The notes under the pieces are model-generated. The model was not told the origin of the DNA. It saw only the letters and a list, made by a program, of their open reading frames with translations, and did no database searches. 64,000 nucleotides of DNA from Rhizobium sp. ICMP 5592 (lineage in GTDB: Bacteria > Pseudomonadota > Alphaproteobacteria > Rhizobiales > Rhizobiaceae): the NCBI RefSeq assembly GCF_009498525.1, contig NZ_QSNT01000002.1, positions 1,054,001 to 1,118,000 on the forward strand, read 5' to 3'. A program made the translations under genes and the position numbers. This document shows, piece after piece, positions 48,648-57,674 of this stretch. Every line of letters begins with the position of its first letter. Within the stretch, counting starts at the first letter, position 1.

Positions 48648-49193
48648 ATGACCAGCACAATACCTGACCTTCAGGAAGCGGGTGTCAGACTTCGTCGGCC
48701 TTGTGAGGCCGACATCGATGCGCGGTTTGCTCTGGGAACGAGTGCCGATATCGCGAGAATGTTTGGCGTCAGTCGAGATAACATGCGCCCGTTTACGAGG
48801 GCCGCGGCCGAGGGATGGGTTCGGAACTTCGATCAGCATCCACATGCCTGGATAATCGAAGCAGAGGGATCGCTGATAGGCGAGGTCCGCCTTGATCGTG
48901 TTGATCTTCAGGATCGGCGGGCTTCGATGGCTATCGGTATCTACGATACGGCATGTCTCGGTCGTGGGTTCGGCAGCAAGGCTATCAAGCTTGTGTTGGG
49001 CTATGCCTTCGGTGCGATGCAGTTGCACCGGATCGGTGTTCGTGTTCTTGCCTACAATCATCGGGCCATCAGGGCTTACGAGAAATGTGGTTTCGTTGCC
49101 GAGGGCCGTGAACGGGAGACGGCATTCGTTGACGGGCATTGGCACGATGACATTATCATGGGCGTGCTCGCACATGAATTCGCGGCGCCGTAG
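48648..49193 (+). CDS. GNAT-family N-acetyltransferase (RimJ/RimL-like)
   Basis: 181 residues. The acetyl-CoA site is seen as 'IGIYDTACLGRGFGSKAIKLVLGYAFGAMQLHRIGVRVLAYNHRAIRAYEKCGFVAEG', matching motifs A and B of the acetyltransferase_3 (RimJ/RimL/PAT) group. The N-terminal 'VRLRRPCEADIDARFAL' is the usual first strand. The acceptor is unknown (protein N-terminus, polyamine or drug are possible). It is probably co-transcribed with the upstream hydrolase and is convergent with the growth-pole gene across a shared terminator. Confidence 0.88.
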   Translation: MTSTIPDLQEAGVRLRRPCEADIDARFALGTSADIARMFGVSRDNMRPFTRAAAEGWVRNFDQHPHAWIIEAEGSLIGEVRLDRVDLQDRRASMAIGIYDTACLGRGFGSKAIKLVLGYAFGAMQLHRIGVRVLAYNHRAIRAYEKCGFVAEGRERETAFVDGHWHDDIIMGVLAHEFAAP

Positions 49194-49248
49194 CGCACGC
49201 ATTCGGGCTCAGTTCACCGCATCGCAACCAGATATTTTCGTCAGAATC

Positions 49249-49280
49249 AAAAATCCCCGGCGCAATGACCGGGGATTTTC
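49249..49280. terminator. Bidirectional terminator between GNAT and growth-pole genes
   Basis: AAAAATCCCCGG, 8-nt loop, CCGGGGATTTTC: A-run on one side and T-run on the other serve both convergent genes. Confidence 0.9.
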
Positions 49281-49304
49281 TGTGTCACTTATGGTTTCGA
49301 CCAA

Positions 49305-52300
49305 TCAGCTCAGGCGGCCTGCCGCATGGGCCAGCATGGTGTAGACCTTGCCAGTGTCGGAGGTCAGGTAGGACTGGGTGACGGTGCGGTCGCGGTCGGT
49401 GCGGGCAACATCCGCCAAGAGCTTTTCGAAATCGGCGATGTAGCGATCGACGGCGGAGCGGAATTCCGGTTCGCGGTCGTACTTGCGCTTGATTTCGTCA
49501 AAGGTCTGCTGGCCCTTCAGCGTGTAGAGGCGGCGGGTGAAGACGTCCCGTTCGCCGCGCTGGTAACGGCGCCACAGATCGACCGAGGCGTCATGATCGA
49601 TGGCGCGGGCGATATCGACCGAGAGCGAGTTCAACGATTCCACCACATGGCGCGGATTGCGCGCTGCGGGCGCCGATTCCGTTGGCGTGCGGGGCGCCGC
49701 CTGACGCGCCGGCTGTAGGTCGGCAGCTTCATCGCGCGATGCACCGCGCAGGAGATCGCTGATCCAGCCGCCGCCAGCCGTTTCCTGGCGAGCGGGAACC
49801 GGTGCCTCGGCCTGACGTGGCTGTGGAGCCGCCGGACGTTCGGCAATGGTGCCGCGCAGGCCCAGAGCCTCGATCGAGGGCTGCTGCGGCTGCGGAGCCG
49901 GCTGCTGAGCGACCGGTGCCTGTGGAGCGGGTTGCTGGGGCCGGGGAGCGGGAGCCGCGGCGGCCGGAGCCGGTGCTGCCGGGCGCGGACGCTGGGCCGG
50001 CGGTGCTTCAGTCAGCGCGCGGGCCGGCTCGGAGATTTCGAGCTGCTGCGTCGAGCGGCCGACGATCTGCGAAATATCCTGCAGGGCCTTGATCTGCTCT
50101 GCCACGGCGCGGCGCATGGCGGCCGCACTTTCCTTGGCTTCCTCCGGCAGGTCGAAGGCACCGCGCTTCAGTTCGCTGCGGGTGAGATCGAGCTCGCGGC
50201 GAATGTCTCCCGCCGAACGGCGGATTTCATCGGTCGCGCCGGAGAAGCGGCCGACAGCGTCGTCGACGGCAACACGCAGCGTCTCGCGGAGCTGCTGAGC
50301 GGCACCGTCCGAGGACTTTCCTGCTTCCGAAAGCATCTGTTCGACATCGGCGATCGAAGCCGAGAGGCCACCGCGAAGACGGTTCGTCAGATCGCCCGAG
50401 CGGCGCTCGGCATTGGCGAAAGTGTTCTCGATCGACTGGTTGGCTTCCTCGCCGGCCTTCTGCAGCGTGCCGCGCATGGCCTCTGCCGCTTCTTCGGCGC
50501 GCTTTTCCGCTTCGGAAAGAACGCGGCCGATATCGGCGAAGGAGGACTGCACGCCCTGGCGCAGATTGCCGGTGACCTGGTTGGAGCGCTGCTCGGCGCG
50601 GTCGAAGGCGGTTTCCACCATGCTGCCGAGGGCGCGCATGGTGTTCTCGATCTCTTCCGAACGCTGCACCAGGCCGATAGACAGGTTCTGCAGCGCGGTC
50701 TCGCGCTCTTCCAGCGTCGAGACGAGGTTCGACTGCGCTGCACCCAGAAGCTGGGAGGCCTGCGTCAGCACCTTGGAATGCTCATCGAAGCGACCGATGA
50801 TGCCGCCGACCTGCGCCAGCGTCTTGCCGGAGACATCGGCAAGCTTGTCGACCTTGCCTTCGAGAAGGCGGGTCGAGGCGGAGACCATCTCGCCGGCCTT
50901 CGATGCGGAGTCGGCAAACTGGGCGGACGTGGCGCTGAGGCGATCGTCGACAGCGGCGAACTCCCGGGCGGCGTTGTTCAGCATGCCGACAATGGTCGAA
51001 TTGTTGTCCGCCAGCCGCTCGATAATGCCGTTCACGCTGGCAAGCAGGTTGTTTTCCAGCGAGCTGACCGTCGTGGCGGCATGTTCGGTGCGGGCCGAAA
51101 TTGCGGCCAGCGTATCGTTGGTGCGCGATGCGATGGCGTCGATCAAGGCTGCATTTTCCGCGCGCAGGCGGTCGGTGCTTTCCTGGGCGGCCTGCGAGAT
51201 CAGCGCTGCTGCTTCCTGGCCGGTTGCGGCGTAGCGGTCGACGATCGGGCGGGCCTTCTCGTCGATCAGGCGCGACAGTTCGGTGGAACGGCCTGCGAGC
51301 ATGGAGTTGAGCTCACGGGTGCGCTCATCGAGCGACGTGCGGATCGAGGTGCCGCGGGCTTCCAGAGCCTTGTCGACATCGGCGAGCGTCGCATTGATCT
51401 CGTTGGCGCGCTCTTCCAGATTGGAGCGGATCGCATGGCTGCGTTCGTCGAGCGCGCGCTCGACCTGCGCCATGGTGGAAGCGATCTGTTCGCTGCCACC
51501 GGAGAGCGTGTTGCGGATGGCGGCGCCACGGGCTTCCAGCGACTGTTCGGCGGAAGACAGCGCCTGCGAGATGGCGTTGACCTGATTGCCGACCAGGGTT
51601 TCGGCTTCGGCGACCTTGTTGACGATCGCGTTGCCGGCTTCCGAGAAGGTCTGGGCGACGGCCGCCGCCTGGCTTGCCAGGCGATTATGCGTTTCGGAGA
51701 CGCGGCCGACGATTTCTTCCGAACGCTCGCTCATGACGCGGGTAAAGGCGTCACTGTGATTACCGAGGTCGTTGGCGAATTGCTGGCCGGTGCGGGCAAG
51801 CAGATCGGCAGTGCGCGTGGCTTCACTGTCCATGCCCTGGGCCGCATCGGCAACGGCGGTGCGCAGCGTCGTGGCGAGGTTAGTAGCCTTGCCTTCGATG
51901 GTGCGGTTGACAGCTTCGAGGCCGACGTTCAGCGCGCGGTCCATGGTGGACAGACGCTCTTCGATGCGGGCGCTGCCGCTTTCGAGTGCCTGGTTCAGAT
52001 GGGTCGTACGGCTGTCGAGTGCTTCGGCCAAGGTTGCCAGACGCTCGTCAAGCGCCGAGGTGAGGCGGGTCGTCGCGTCGCCGCCGCTGCTGTCGATGCG
52101 GGCTGCGCCGCTGGCCAGCGTGTCGGACAGCCGGTTGCCAGCTGCATCGACCTGGGCGGCAACGCCGCCGACGCCTTCATGGATCCGATTTTCGAGAGCG
52201 GACAGGCTGGCTTCGACGCGCGAGCCGGTCTCGGCGAAGCGGCTGGTCATGCCGTCGACCGACTGGTTGAGGTTGGTCGAGAAGCTCTCGGCTGAACGCT

Positions 52301-55300
52301 GGATATCACCTGCTGCCTGCTGGATGCGACCGGCAATATCGCCGGCGCCGCTGTGCAGGCGCTCCTCGAGCGTCTTGGCGCTGGCGTCGATGGTCTGGCG
52401 CAACGAGGCTTCGCGATCCTCGAGCGACATTTCCAGCATGCTGGCGCTGGTGGCGATCGAGGTTCCGATCGCAGTCGCCTGTTCCATCAGCGTATTATCG
52501 ATCTGGGCATGGGCGTCGCGGAGCGTCACGCTGATGGCGTTGCTGCGATCGTCCAGGGTGGAGCGCATGCGCTCATAGGCGGAAGCAAGGTTCTCGTCCA
52601 TCTGCGACAAGCCGGCGCCGAGCGCCTTTTCGACCCGTTCAGCCGAACCGCCGACAACGCTTTCGATGCGGTCGCTGCTGCTGCCGAGCAAGCCGGAGAG
52701 CGCATCGGTATGGGCGTTGAGCGAACGGTCGAGGCGTTCCTGATTTTCAGTATAGGCGGCGCGAATGGCGTCGGCCTTGTCACCAAAGGCGCCGGCGACG
52801 CGGGATTCCGCACCGGAGACGCTGTCGAGCAGGGCATTGGAGCGGGCTTCGAGCGTGCTTTCGAAGCGGCTCTGGTTCTCGGCGAGCGAGATGGCGAATG
52901 CCATGCTCTTGTCGTCGAGCGTGTCGGTCAGCGCGGCATGGCCATGGTTGATCGACTGAGCGATCGCATCCGCGCTGTTTGCCAGCGTTTCCTCGATCCT
53001 GGCCTGGTTGTCGGACAGGGCGATGGCAAGCGCCAGCGTCTTGTCGTCGAGGCTGTTGACGATCTTGTCATGCGTGCCGGCGACCGTGTCAGCGAGTGCG
53101 TCCATGCGGCTGGACAGCGAGTTTTCCAGGCGTGCCTGCGTATCGGCCAGCGAGGCGGCCAAGGCAACCGCCTTCTGATCCAGCGTGTCGGCAACGGCGT
53201 TGTGGTTGCCTGAGAAGGCGTTGGTAATCGCTTCGGCACGATGAGCCAGCGTTTCCTCAAGGCGCGACTGGCCGTGGGTCAGTGCGGCGGCGAGCGCCTT
53301 GGTCTTGCCGTCCAGGGTGTTGGCAACCGCTTCGGCGTGGCCTGCAACGGTGTCGTCCAGCCGCGCCTGGCTTTCCGAGAGAGCGATGGCAAGAGCCATG
53401 GCCTTGTCGTCCAGCGTATCGGCAATCTTGCTGTGCGTGTCGGCCAGCGTGCTGGTCAGGCTCTCCGTGCGGCTGTTCAAGGTGTCTTCGATGCGCGATT
53501 GGCCTTCGGAGAGGGCGATAGCCAGCGACATTGCCTTGTCGTCGAGCGTGTCAGCGATCTTGGCATGCGTATCGGCCAATGTGCTCGTCAGGATTTCGGC
53601 ACGGTTGTTCAGCGTGTCTTCGATACGCGACTGGCCGTCAGAGAGTGCGATGGCAAGAGCCATGGCCTTATCGTCCAGCGTGTCGGCGAGCTTGCTGTGG
53701 GTGTCGGCGACGGTATTGGCAAAGGTATCGGCACGGCTTGCGAGCGTATTTTCGAGACGAACTTGGCTCTCAGTGAGCGAACTCGTCAGCTTCGAGGTGC
53801 GCTCGTCGAGGGCCGAGGTCAGGTTTTCATGCGTGCCGCTGACGGCATTGATGATCCCTGCCGAGCGGTCTGCCAGAGACTGCTCGAAGCGCGTCTGATG
53901 GTCGGAGAGTGCGCCGAACAGCGCGCTGCTACGCTCCGCCATGACGGCATCGATATGCTCATGCGCGGAACCGAGCGCCTGGGTGATTTCCCCGGTGCGG
54001 GCAGAGAGCGTGTTGTTGATCTCGTTGGCGCGGCCCAGGAAGGTGTTCGTCAGCTCGCTCGTGCCCTTGTTGAGAGCAGAGGAGATGTCCGAGGTGGCGG
54101 TTTCCACAGCCTTTGTGAATTCGCCGGAATGAGCCGCGAGTGTGCTGGTGAGCTCGCCGGAACGGCTGGCAAAGGCCGAGGTGAGTTCGTCCGTGCCACT
54201 CTTGAGGACAGTCGAGACATCGCGTGCCACGCCCTGCACAGCGGAGGTGAAGGCGCCGGCCCTGTCGCCGATCGCGCTTTCCAGAACTTCCTGTCCTGTC
54301 GCAAAGGTCGTTGCCAGCGCGAAAGACTGGTCGGTCAGCGACGAGCCGAGGCGCTCGATGCTGGAGGTCAGAATGCCGTCAATCGCATCCGAGCCGCCAC
54401 TCAGCGTCTCGTTGATCCGTGTCAGGCTTTCCGACAGCTTGCTGTCCAGCGAGCCGGCGCGCTTGTCGAAGGCGGAGGTGAATTCGGAGACGCGTTCGTC
54501 GAAGGTGGTCGAGAGATGCGCCACGGTCGACTGGAAGCGCTCTTCGAAGAAGCCGGAGCGAAGATCGATATCCATGATGGTATCGTCTGCGGTCGACTGC
54601 AGGCTCTGGCGGAAGCTCGCGCCCTTTTCGTCGAGGGTGCTGTTCAGCTTGGAGAGGACGGCATCCAGCGTTCCGGTGATCGAGCGCTCGCTGCCGGTCA
54701 GGCTCTCGCTGATTTCGCGGGTGCGGGCCACCAGCGTTTCGTTGAGTTGACGGGCACGCTCGTTGAGCGCGGTGTTCAGCTTCTCGGTATTGGCATCGAG
54801 CGTCGATGCGCGGGTCTCGAACTGGCCCACCAGCTCTTTGCCGCGTTCGGCAAGGGTCGTGGACAGGGATTCCAGGCGGGAGTCGAATTCCTGGCTCAGT
54901 GCGAAGCCGGACGCATTGAGGTTCTGCAGCAGGCTGTCGGTTTTGGCAGACAGCAGAGTGCCGAGCGCTTCCACGGCGGCATCGGATGTCTCCATCAACG
55001 TGGCGGCGCGTGTGTCGATCATCGAGGCGAAGGCTTCGCCGGAGGTCGACAGGCGCACTGCGATTTCCTCGGTCGCCAGCGACAGGTCTTCGCGGATCTG
55101 CTCATGCACGCCGACGATCGACGAACGAATGCGTTCGGCATGGTTGACGATCGCGTCGCGTTCGGAGCCGAGTTCATGCACGAGACCGCGCACGCGCAGC
55201 TCGTTATCGGCATAGCTGCGCTCCAGCGCGTTGACTTCGGTGTGAACCAGCGTCTCAAGCTCGGTGGCGCGGGCAATCGTCCGCTCGATGCCTTCGTTCA

Positions 55301-55967
55301 TGGCCGAGACTTCGCGGCGCACGGCCTGACCAACGGTCATGATGCGCTCGGAGGCGACGGTTTCGGGCTCGACGAGGCGCAATGCGACTTCAGCCATGGA
55401 GCGGGCGGCGTTGCGCATGTCCTGGGCGCGCGAAATCATCATGCCGAAGGCGTAGAAGAGAAGGACAGGAACGACGATGCCGACGAGGCAGGCGATGAGG
55501 CCGGGAAGGGCGGCGACATCGGCAAACGTGCGGATGTTGCGGATCTGATCGCCGTAAAGCAGGAAGGCCAGGCCGGCGCCGCCGATAATCCAGAACAGCG
55601 AGACGATCGTGGCGTTGCGAACGGCATTGCTTTGTGAGCCGCCGTCGAGAGCTTTGAGGATGCTCGCCGGGCTGGCGCGGTTGGCGTCATTGGCCGGAGC
55701 AAAGACCGGACCCTTCGGCGCTTCGGCCGGGCGAGGCGCTGCTGCGGCAGCGGTCGTGCTGCGCGCTGCGGATGCCTTGCGGGCGGCATCATCCTGGGGC
55801 TGTGTTGCAGGCGGATTTGATGGCTCAGACACTATTGCCTCCGGGGCATCTGGCGTTGATCCGCCGCGAGACTCCAAGCTATCCTCACTGAAATCGATCT
55901 GTAAAGCTTCGTCCAATGCCTGAAAGGCTTTGTCCTCGATCGACTCGATGTACTTTTTGTTCGCCAT
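49305..55967 (-). CDS. gpr: Giant growth-pole-ring-like protein (GPR/RgsE type), 2220 residues
   Basis: Probable orthologue of Agrobacterium GPR (about 2115 residues), reported to form a ring at the growing pole and to be needed for polar growth and rod shape. The order of parts agrees: an acidic N-terminus and Ala/Pro linker (~1-115), two membrane segments (~120-137 and ~153-175), then over 1700 residues of almost unbroken amphipathic helix with 11-residue periodicity. A Pro/Gln/Ala-rich linker (~1985-2070) and a compact conserved C-terminus ('VDLWRRYQRGERDVFTRRLY') close it. A tandem 44-residue repeat block occupies ~717-1050. The ATG at 55967 has GAGG upstream. Divergent from the Hpt gene across CtrA-like boxes. 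The identity call rests on size and architecture, not an alignment. Confidence 0.87.
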   Translation of the reverse strand: MANKKYIESIEDKAFQALDEALQIDFSEDSLESRGGSTPDAPEAIVSEPSNPPATQPQDDAARKASAARSTTAAAAAPRPAEAPKGPVFAPANDANRASPASILKALDGGSQSNAVRNATIVSLFWIIGGAGLAFLLYGDQIRNIRTFADVAALPGLIACLVGIVVPVLLFYAFGMMISRAQDMRNAARSMAEVALRLVEPETVASERIMTVGQAVRREVSAMNEGIERTIARATELETLVHTEVNALERSYADNELRVRGLVHELGSERDAIVNHAERIRSSIVGVHEQIREDLSLATEEIAVRLSTSGEAFASMIDTRAATLMETSDAAVEALGTLLSAKTDSLLQNLNASGFALSQEFDSRLESLSTTLAERGKELVGQFETRASTLDANTEKLNTALNERARQLNETLVARTREISESLTGSERSITGTLDAVLSKLNSTLDEKGASFRQSLQSTADDTIMDIDLRSGFFEERFQSTVAHLSTTFDERVSEFTSAFDKRAGSLDSKLSESLTRINETLSGGSDAIDGILTSSIERLGSSLTDQSFALATTFATGQEVLESAIGDRAGAFTSAVQGVARDVSTVLKSGTDELTSAFASRSGELTSTLAAHSGEFTKAVETATSDISSALNKGTSELTNTFLGRANEINNTLSARTGEITQALGSAHEHIDAVMAERSSALFGALSDHQTRFEQSLADRSAGIINAVSGTHENLTSALDERTSKLTSSLTESQVRLENTLASRADTFANTVADTHSKLADTLDDKAMALAIALSDGQSRIEDTLNNRAEILTSTLADTHAKIADTLDDKAMSLAIALSEGQSRIEDTLNSRTESLTSTLADTHSKIADTLDDKAMALAIALSESQARLDDTVAGHAEAVANTLDGKTKALAAALTHGQSRLEETLAHRAEAITNAFSGNHNAVADTLDQKAVALAASLADTQARLENSLSSRMDALADTVAGTHDKIVNSLDDKTLALAIALSDNQARIEETLANSADAIAQSINHGHAALTDTLDDKSMAFAISLAENQSRFESTLEARSNALLDSVSGAESRVAGAFGDKADAIRAAYTENQERLDRSLNAHTDALSGLLGSSSDRIESVVGGSAERVEKALGAGLSQMDENLASAYERMRSTLDDRSNAISVTLRDAHAQIDNTLMEQATAIGTSIATSASMLEMSLEDREASLRQTIDASAKTLEERLHSGAGDIAGRIQQAAGDIQRSAESFSTNLNQSVDGMTSRFAETGSRVEASLSALENRIHEGVGGVAAQVDAAGNRLSDTLASGAARIDSSGGDATTRLTSALDERLATLAEALDSRTTHLNQALESGSARIEERLSTMDRALNVGLEAVNRTIEGKATNLATTLRTAVADAAQGMDSEATRTADLLARTGQQFANDLGNHSDAFTRVMSERSEEIVGRVSETHNRLASQAAAVAQTFSEAGNAIVNKVAEAETLVGNQVNAISQALSSAEQSLEARGAAIRNTLSGGSEQIASTMAQVERALDERSHAIRSNLEERANEINATLADVDKALEARGTSIRTSLDERTRELNSMLAGRSTELSRLIDEKARPIVDRYAATGQEAAALISQAAQESTDRLRAENAALIDAIASRTNDTLAAISARTEHAATTVSSLENNLLASVNGIIERLADNNSTIVGMLNNAAREFAAVDDRLSATSAQFADSASKAGEMVSASTRLLEGKVDKLADVSGKTLAQVGGIIGRFDEHSKVLTQASQLLGAAQSNLVSTLEERETALQNLSIGLVQRSEEIENTMRALGSMVETAFDRAEQRSNQVTGNLRQGVQSSFADIGRVLSEAEKRAEEAAEAMRGTLQKAGEEANQSIENTFANAERRSGDLTNRLRGGLSASIADVEQMLSEAGKSSDGAAQQLRETLRVAVDDAVGRFSGATDEIRRSAGDIRRELDLTRSELKRGAFDLPEEAKESAAAMRRAVAEQIKALQDISQIVGRSTQQLEISEPARALTEAPPAQRPRPAAPAPAAAAPAPRPQQPAPQAPVAQQPAPQPQQPSIEALGLRGTIAERPAAPQPRQAEAPVPARQETAGGGWISDLLRGASRDEAADLQPARQAAPRTPTESAPAARNPRHVVESLNSLSVDIARAIDHDASVDLWRRYQRGERDVFTRRLYTLKGQQTFDEIKRKYDREPEFRSAVDRYIADFEKLLADVARTDRDRTVTQSYLTSDTGKVYTMLAHAAGRLS
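52797..53819 (-). repeat. Tandem 132-bp / 44-residue (4 x 11) repeats inside the growth-pole gene
   Basis: Equivalent codons of the '(A/T)xxLDxK' start of each unit fall at 53819, 53687, 53555, 53423, 53324, 53192, 53060 and 52928 (minus strand). The spacing is 132 bp except once 99 bp, i.e. one unit lacks exactly one 11-residue block. Three successive units (53687-53292) are nearly identical at the protein level. Confidence 0.9.
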
Positions 55968-56263
55968 ACGGTTACGCCTCGTTACAACTCAATCGGGCTT
56001 GCCGTGTCTTTCCCGGAAAATCCGCCACGTCCGGAAAAGACGAACCCTGCCTCCCGCGAGGTCACCCGTCTTCGACTGCTGTCGAGATGGATTTCCCATT
56101 ACATTTCAGGGTGGATACCCGCTTTATCAAACGGATGGTATGAAAACATTACCACTATCCACTCCTTGGGCAAAGGCGTATGCCATAAACCCAATTTAAC
56201 AGTATCGTAGTGACACATTCCCCCAAGCGTGACAATTAATTCCACCGTCGATCCATCACGGCA

Positions 56264-56278
56264 TTAAGCTATTGTTAA
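56264..56278. promoter_or_regulatory. Perfect CtrA box (TTAA-N7-TTAA)
   Basis: TTAAGCTATTGTTAA matches the alphaproteobacterial cell-cycle regulator CtrA consensus exactly. It is 297 bp upstream of the growth-pole start and 183 bp upstream of the Hpt start. Confidence 0.65.
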
Positions 56279-56325
56279 CATTTTTTGCCTGTGGAACCGG
56301 GCGAAAATCTAATAATTCAGCCATG

Positions 56326-56340
56326 TTTAACGCGCATTAA
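56326..56340. promoter_or_regulatory. Near-consensus CtrA box
   Basis: TTTA-N7-TTAA, one mismatch from the CtrA consensus, 120 bp before the Hpt start codon and 62 bp from the perfect box (start to start). Confidence 0.45.
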
Positions 56341-56460
56341 CCATGTCGCGAGATTTGCGCCCTGAATGTGCCAAAATTTAACTCGATGGCCATCAGCAGG
56401 CCGCAAGCATGCGGCAGATCCCTAAGAAGTCATAGATATATAAGACGGGAGAGTTGGCAC

Positions 56461-56829
56461 ATGGCAGCATTGAATATAGCGTTTGAAGCCCCTGATAATT
56501 CGCGGGGTGCGGCGCCGTCGCGGGAGCGGGCCATCGACCTGGTTCATTTGGCGAAGCAGACGATGGGCGACAAGGCGCTGGAAGTGGAAGTGCTCCAGAT
56601 GTTTGCCCGGCAGGCACGCTCCTGTCTGCAGGAAATCAGCAGCGGCGACAGCAAGCGCGTAAGGGCCGCGTCGCACAAGCTGAAGGGAGCCGCCAGTGCG
56701 GTTGGCGCTTTTAAAGTGGCCGATGCCGCCAGTGCGCTGGAGAACAAGGCCGGTGACGCCTCCTGCATGGCGACGGTGACCGCTAGCGTCATCGAGGCCG
56801 AGAATTTCATTCTCAAGCTGTCGCGTTGA
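56461..56829 (+). CDS. Hpt-domain histidine phosphotransfer protein
   Basis: 122 residues, soluble and all-helical. The Hpt core 'RVRAASHKLKGAASAVGAFKVADAASALENKAGD' contains the phospho-accepting H72 with the conserved K-x-x-x-G around it. Stand-alone Hpt proteins shuttle phosphate between hybrid kinases and response regulators. No kinase or response regulator is adjacent, so its partners are unknown. The position opposite the growth-pole gene behind CtrA-like boxes suggests a cell-cycle or polarity phosphorelay, which is inference. The ATG at 56461 is chosen because it is the start just before the conserved domain; the upstream frame is untypical. Confidence 0.88.
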   Translation: MAALNIAFEAPDNSRGAAPSRERAIDLVHLAKQTMGDKALEVEVLQMFARQARSCLQEISSGDSKRVRAASHKLKGAASAVGAFKVADAASALENKAGDASCMATVTASVIEAENFILKLSR

Positions 56830-56978
56830 ACTGAGACGGCCAGAAACCAAGGGTTCTCGTCATTGCGCCGCCAAACGGTTTCCGCCGTTTCGGCGGCGCA
56901 AATGTTGACTGCTTCCGGGAATTGGTGGAAGAAAAATTCCAGATTATTCTTCACACACGAATACCGGAATTCATTCAC

Positions 56979-57299
56979 ATGACCAAACTGACCATTGTCG
57001 CTTTCGACGGCACGCGTTTTGACCTCAATGCCGACGATGGTTCCACAGTGATGGAAAATGCCGTTCGCAATTCCGTTCCAGGCATCGATGCCGAATGCGG
57101 CGGCGCCTGTGCCTGTGCCACCTGTCATGTCTATGTCGATGACGACTGGGTGGAGAAGGTCGGCGGTCCGGAGCCGATGGAAGAGGACATGCTGGACTTC
57201 GCTTTCGACGTCCGTCCGAGTTCGCGGCTCTCCTGTCAGATCAAGATAACCCAGGCGCTTGACGGTCTCGTCGTGCACGTTCCCGAACGACAGGCCTGA
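56979..57299 (+). CDS. [2Fe-2S] ferredoxin, adrenodoxin/FdxB type
   Basis: 106 residues with the adrenodoxin spacing of cluster ligands: C40-x5-C46-x2-C49 and C86, plus an extra C44. Flanking motifs '[22 protein letters not shown]' and '[22 protein letters not shown]' are typical of the alphaproteobacterial vertebrate-type ferredoxins that feed P450s, Fe-S assembly or other oxygenases. No partner reductase or P450 is nearby. The ATG at 56979 gives the standard N-terminus, though no strong ribosome site is visible. Confidence 0.93.
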   Translation: MTKLTIVAFDGTRFDLNADDGSTVMENAVRNSVPGIDAECGGACACATCHVYVDDDWVEKVGGPEPMEEDMLDFAFDVRPSSRLSCQIKITQALDGLVVHVPERQA

Positions 57300-57335
57300 T
57301 AGGCACGCAATGTTCCCATGCTGTTGGCAAAAAGA

Positions 57336-57368
57336 TGCCTCGCTCAGCTTGTCGCAGCGAGCGAGGCA
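57336..57368 (+). other. Hairpin after the ferredoxin gene
   Basis: Perfect 10-bp stem with a 13-nt loop, 37 bp beyond the ferredoxin stop, no T tract. Possible 3' end-stabilising structure or weak terminator. Confidence 0.45.
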
Positions 57369-57476
57369 AGGCGGGCGCATCACCAACAGGCAAGGGAGGA
57401 AACACCTGCGGGTTTCAGGACGCGCCAGGAGAACACCTGGATATGTGCATCAAGAGCAGAACTCTGACAGGTCTTT

Positions 57477-57502
57477 GCGAAAAACTTTTTTCTTTTTCGC
57501 AT
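57477..57502. terminator. A/T-rich hairpin, possible terminator
   Basis: TGCGAAAAA and TTTTTCGCA arms with an 8-nt T-rich centre. Symmetric enough to act on either strand; strength uncertain because the stem itself is A/T-rich. Confidence 0.4.
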
Positions 57503-57674
57503 TTCGATCCGCCAGCATCGGATCAGCGCTGTAAGTAGTAGGAAGAACCTGTTTTAGATTCTCGTAAAGTTCTAAGAGTGAAACTGATGAACGATTCACA
57601 GCTAATAGTGACAGTTTTCACACAGGTGGCTGTGATTAAAGCATGATTTCGGTGGAAAACCGCCTTGGCGACGC

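Larger units (their letters stand above)
55968..56460. other. 493-bp divergent control region, growth-pole gene / Hpt gene
   Basis: AT-rich in its right half (56200-56400), with a perfect CtrA-type box at 56264-56278 and a near match at 56326-56340. Short open frames at 55916-56210 have no recognisable protein features. Confidence 0.65.
57300..57674. other. 375-bp gene-free stretch between ferredoxin and DUF922 genes
   Basis: Convergent tails should need only a terminator, yet this gap is long. It has a 10-bp stem at 57336-57368 (TGCCTCGCTC with its complement) without a T tract and a 9-bp stem at 57477-57502 (TGCGAAAAA with TTTTTCGCA). The right half (57480-57660) is AT-rich. No protein-coding frame looks real. 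Confidence 0.5.

Noticed and set aside
49932..52295. Very long open frame on the plus strand opposite the growth-pole gene (also 53241-55637).
   Set aside because: These are antisense shadows of a GC-rich repetitive helical gene. They have no ribosome sites, membrane or domain features, and are rich in Arg/Gly/Asp as expected from reverse-strand codons.
52797..53819. Regular repeats as a possible CRISPR array.
   Set aside because: The 132-bp units lie in frame inside one coding sequence, are imperfect, and have no repeat-spacer alternation or cas genes nearby.
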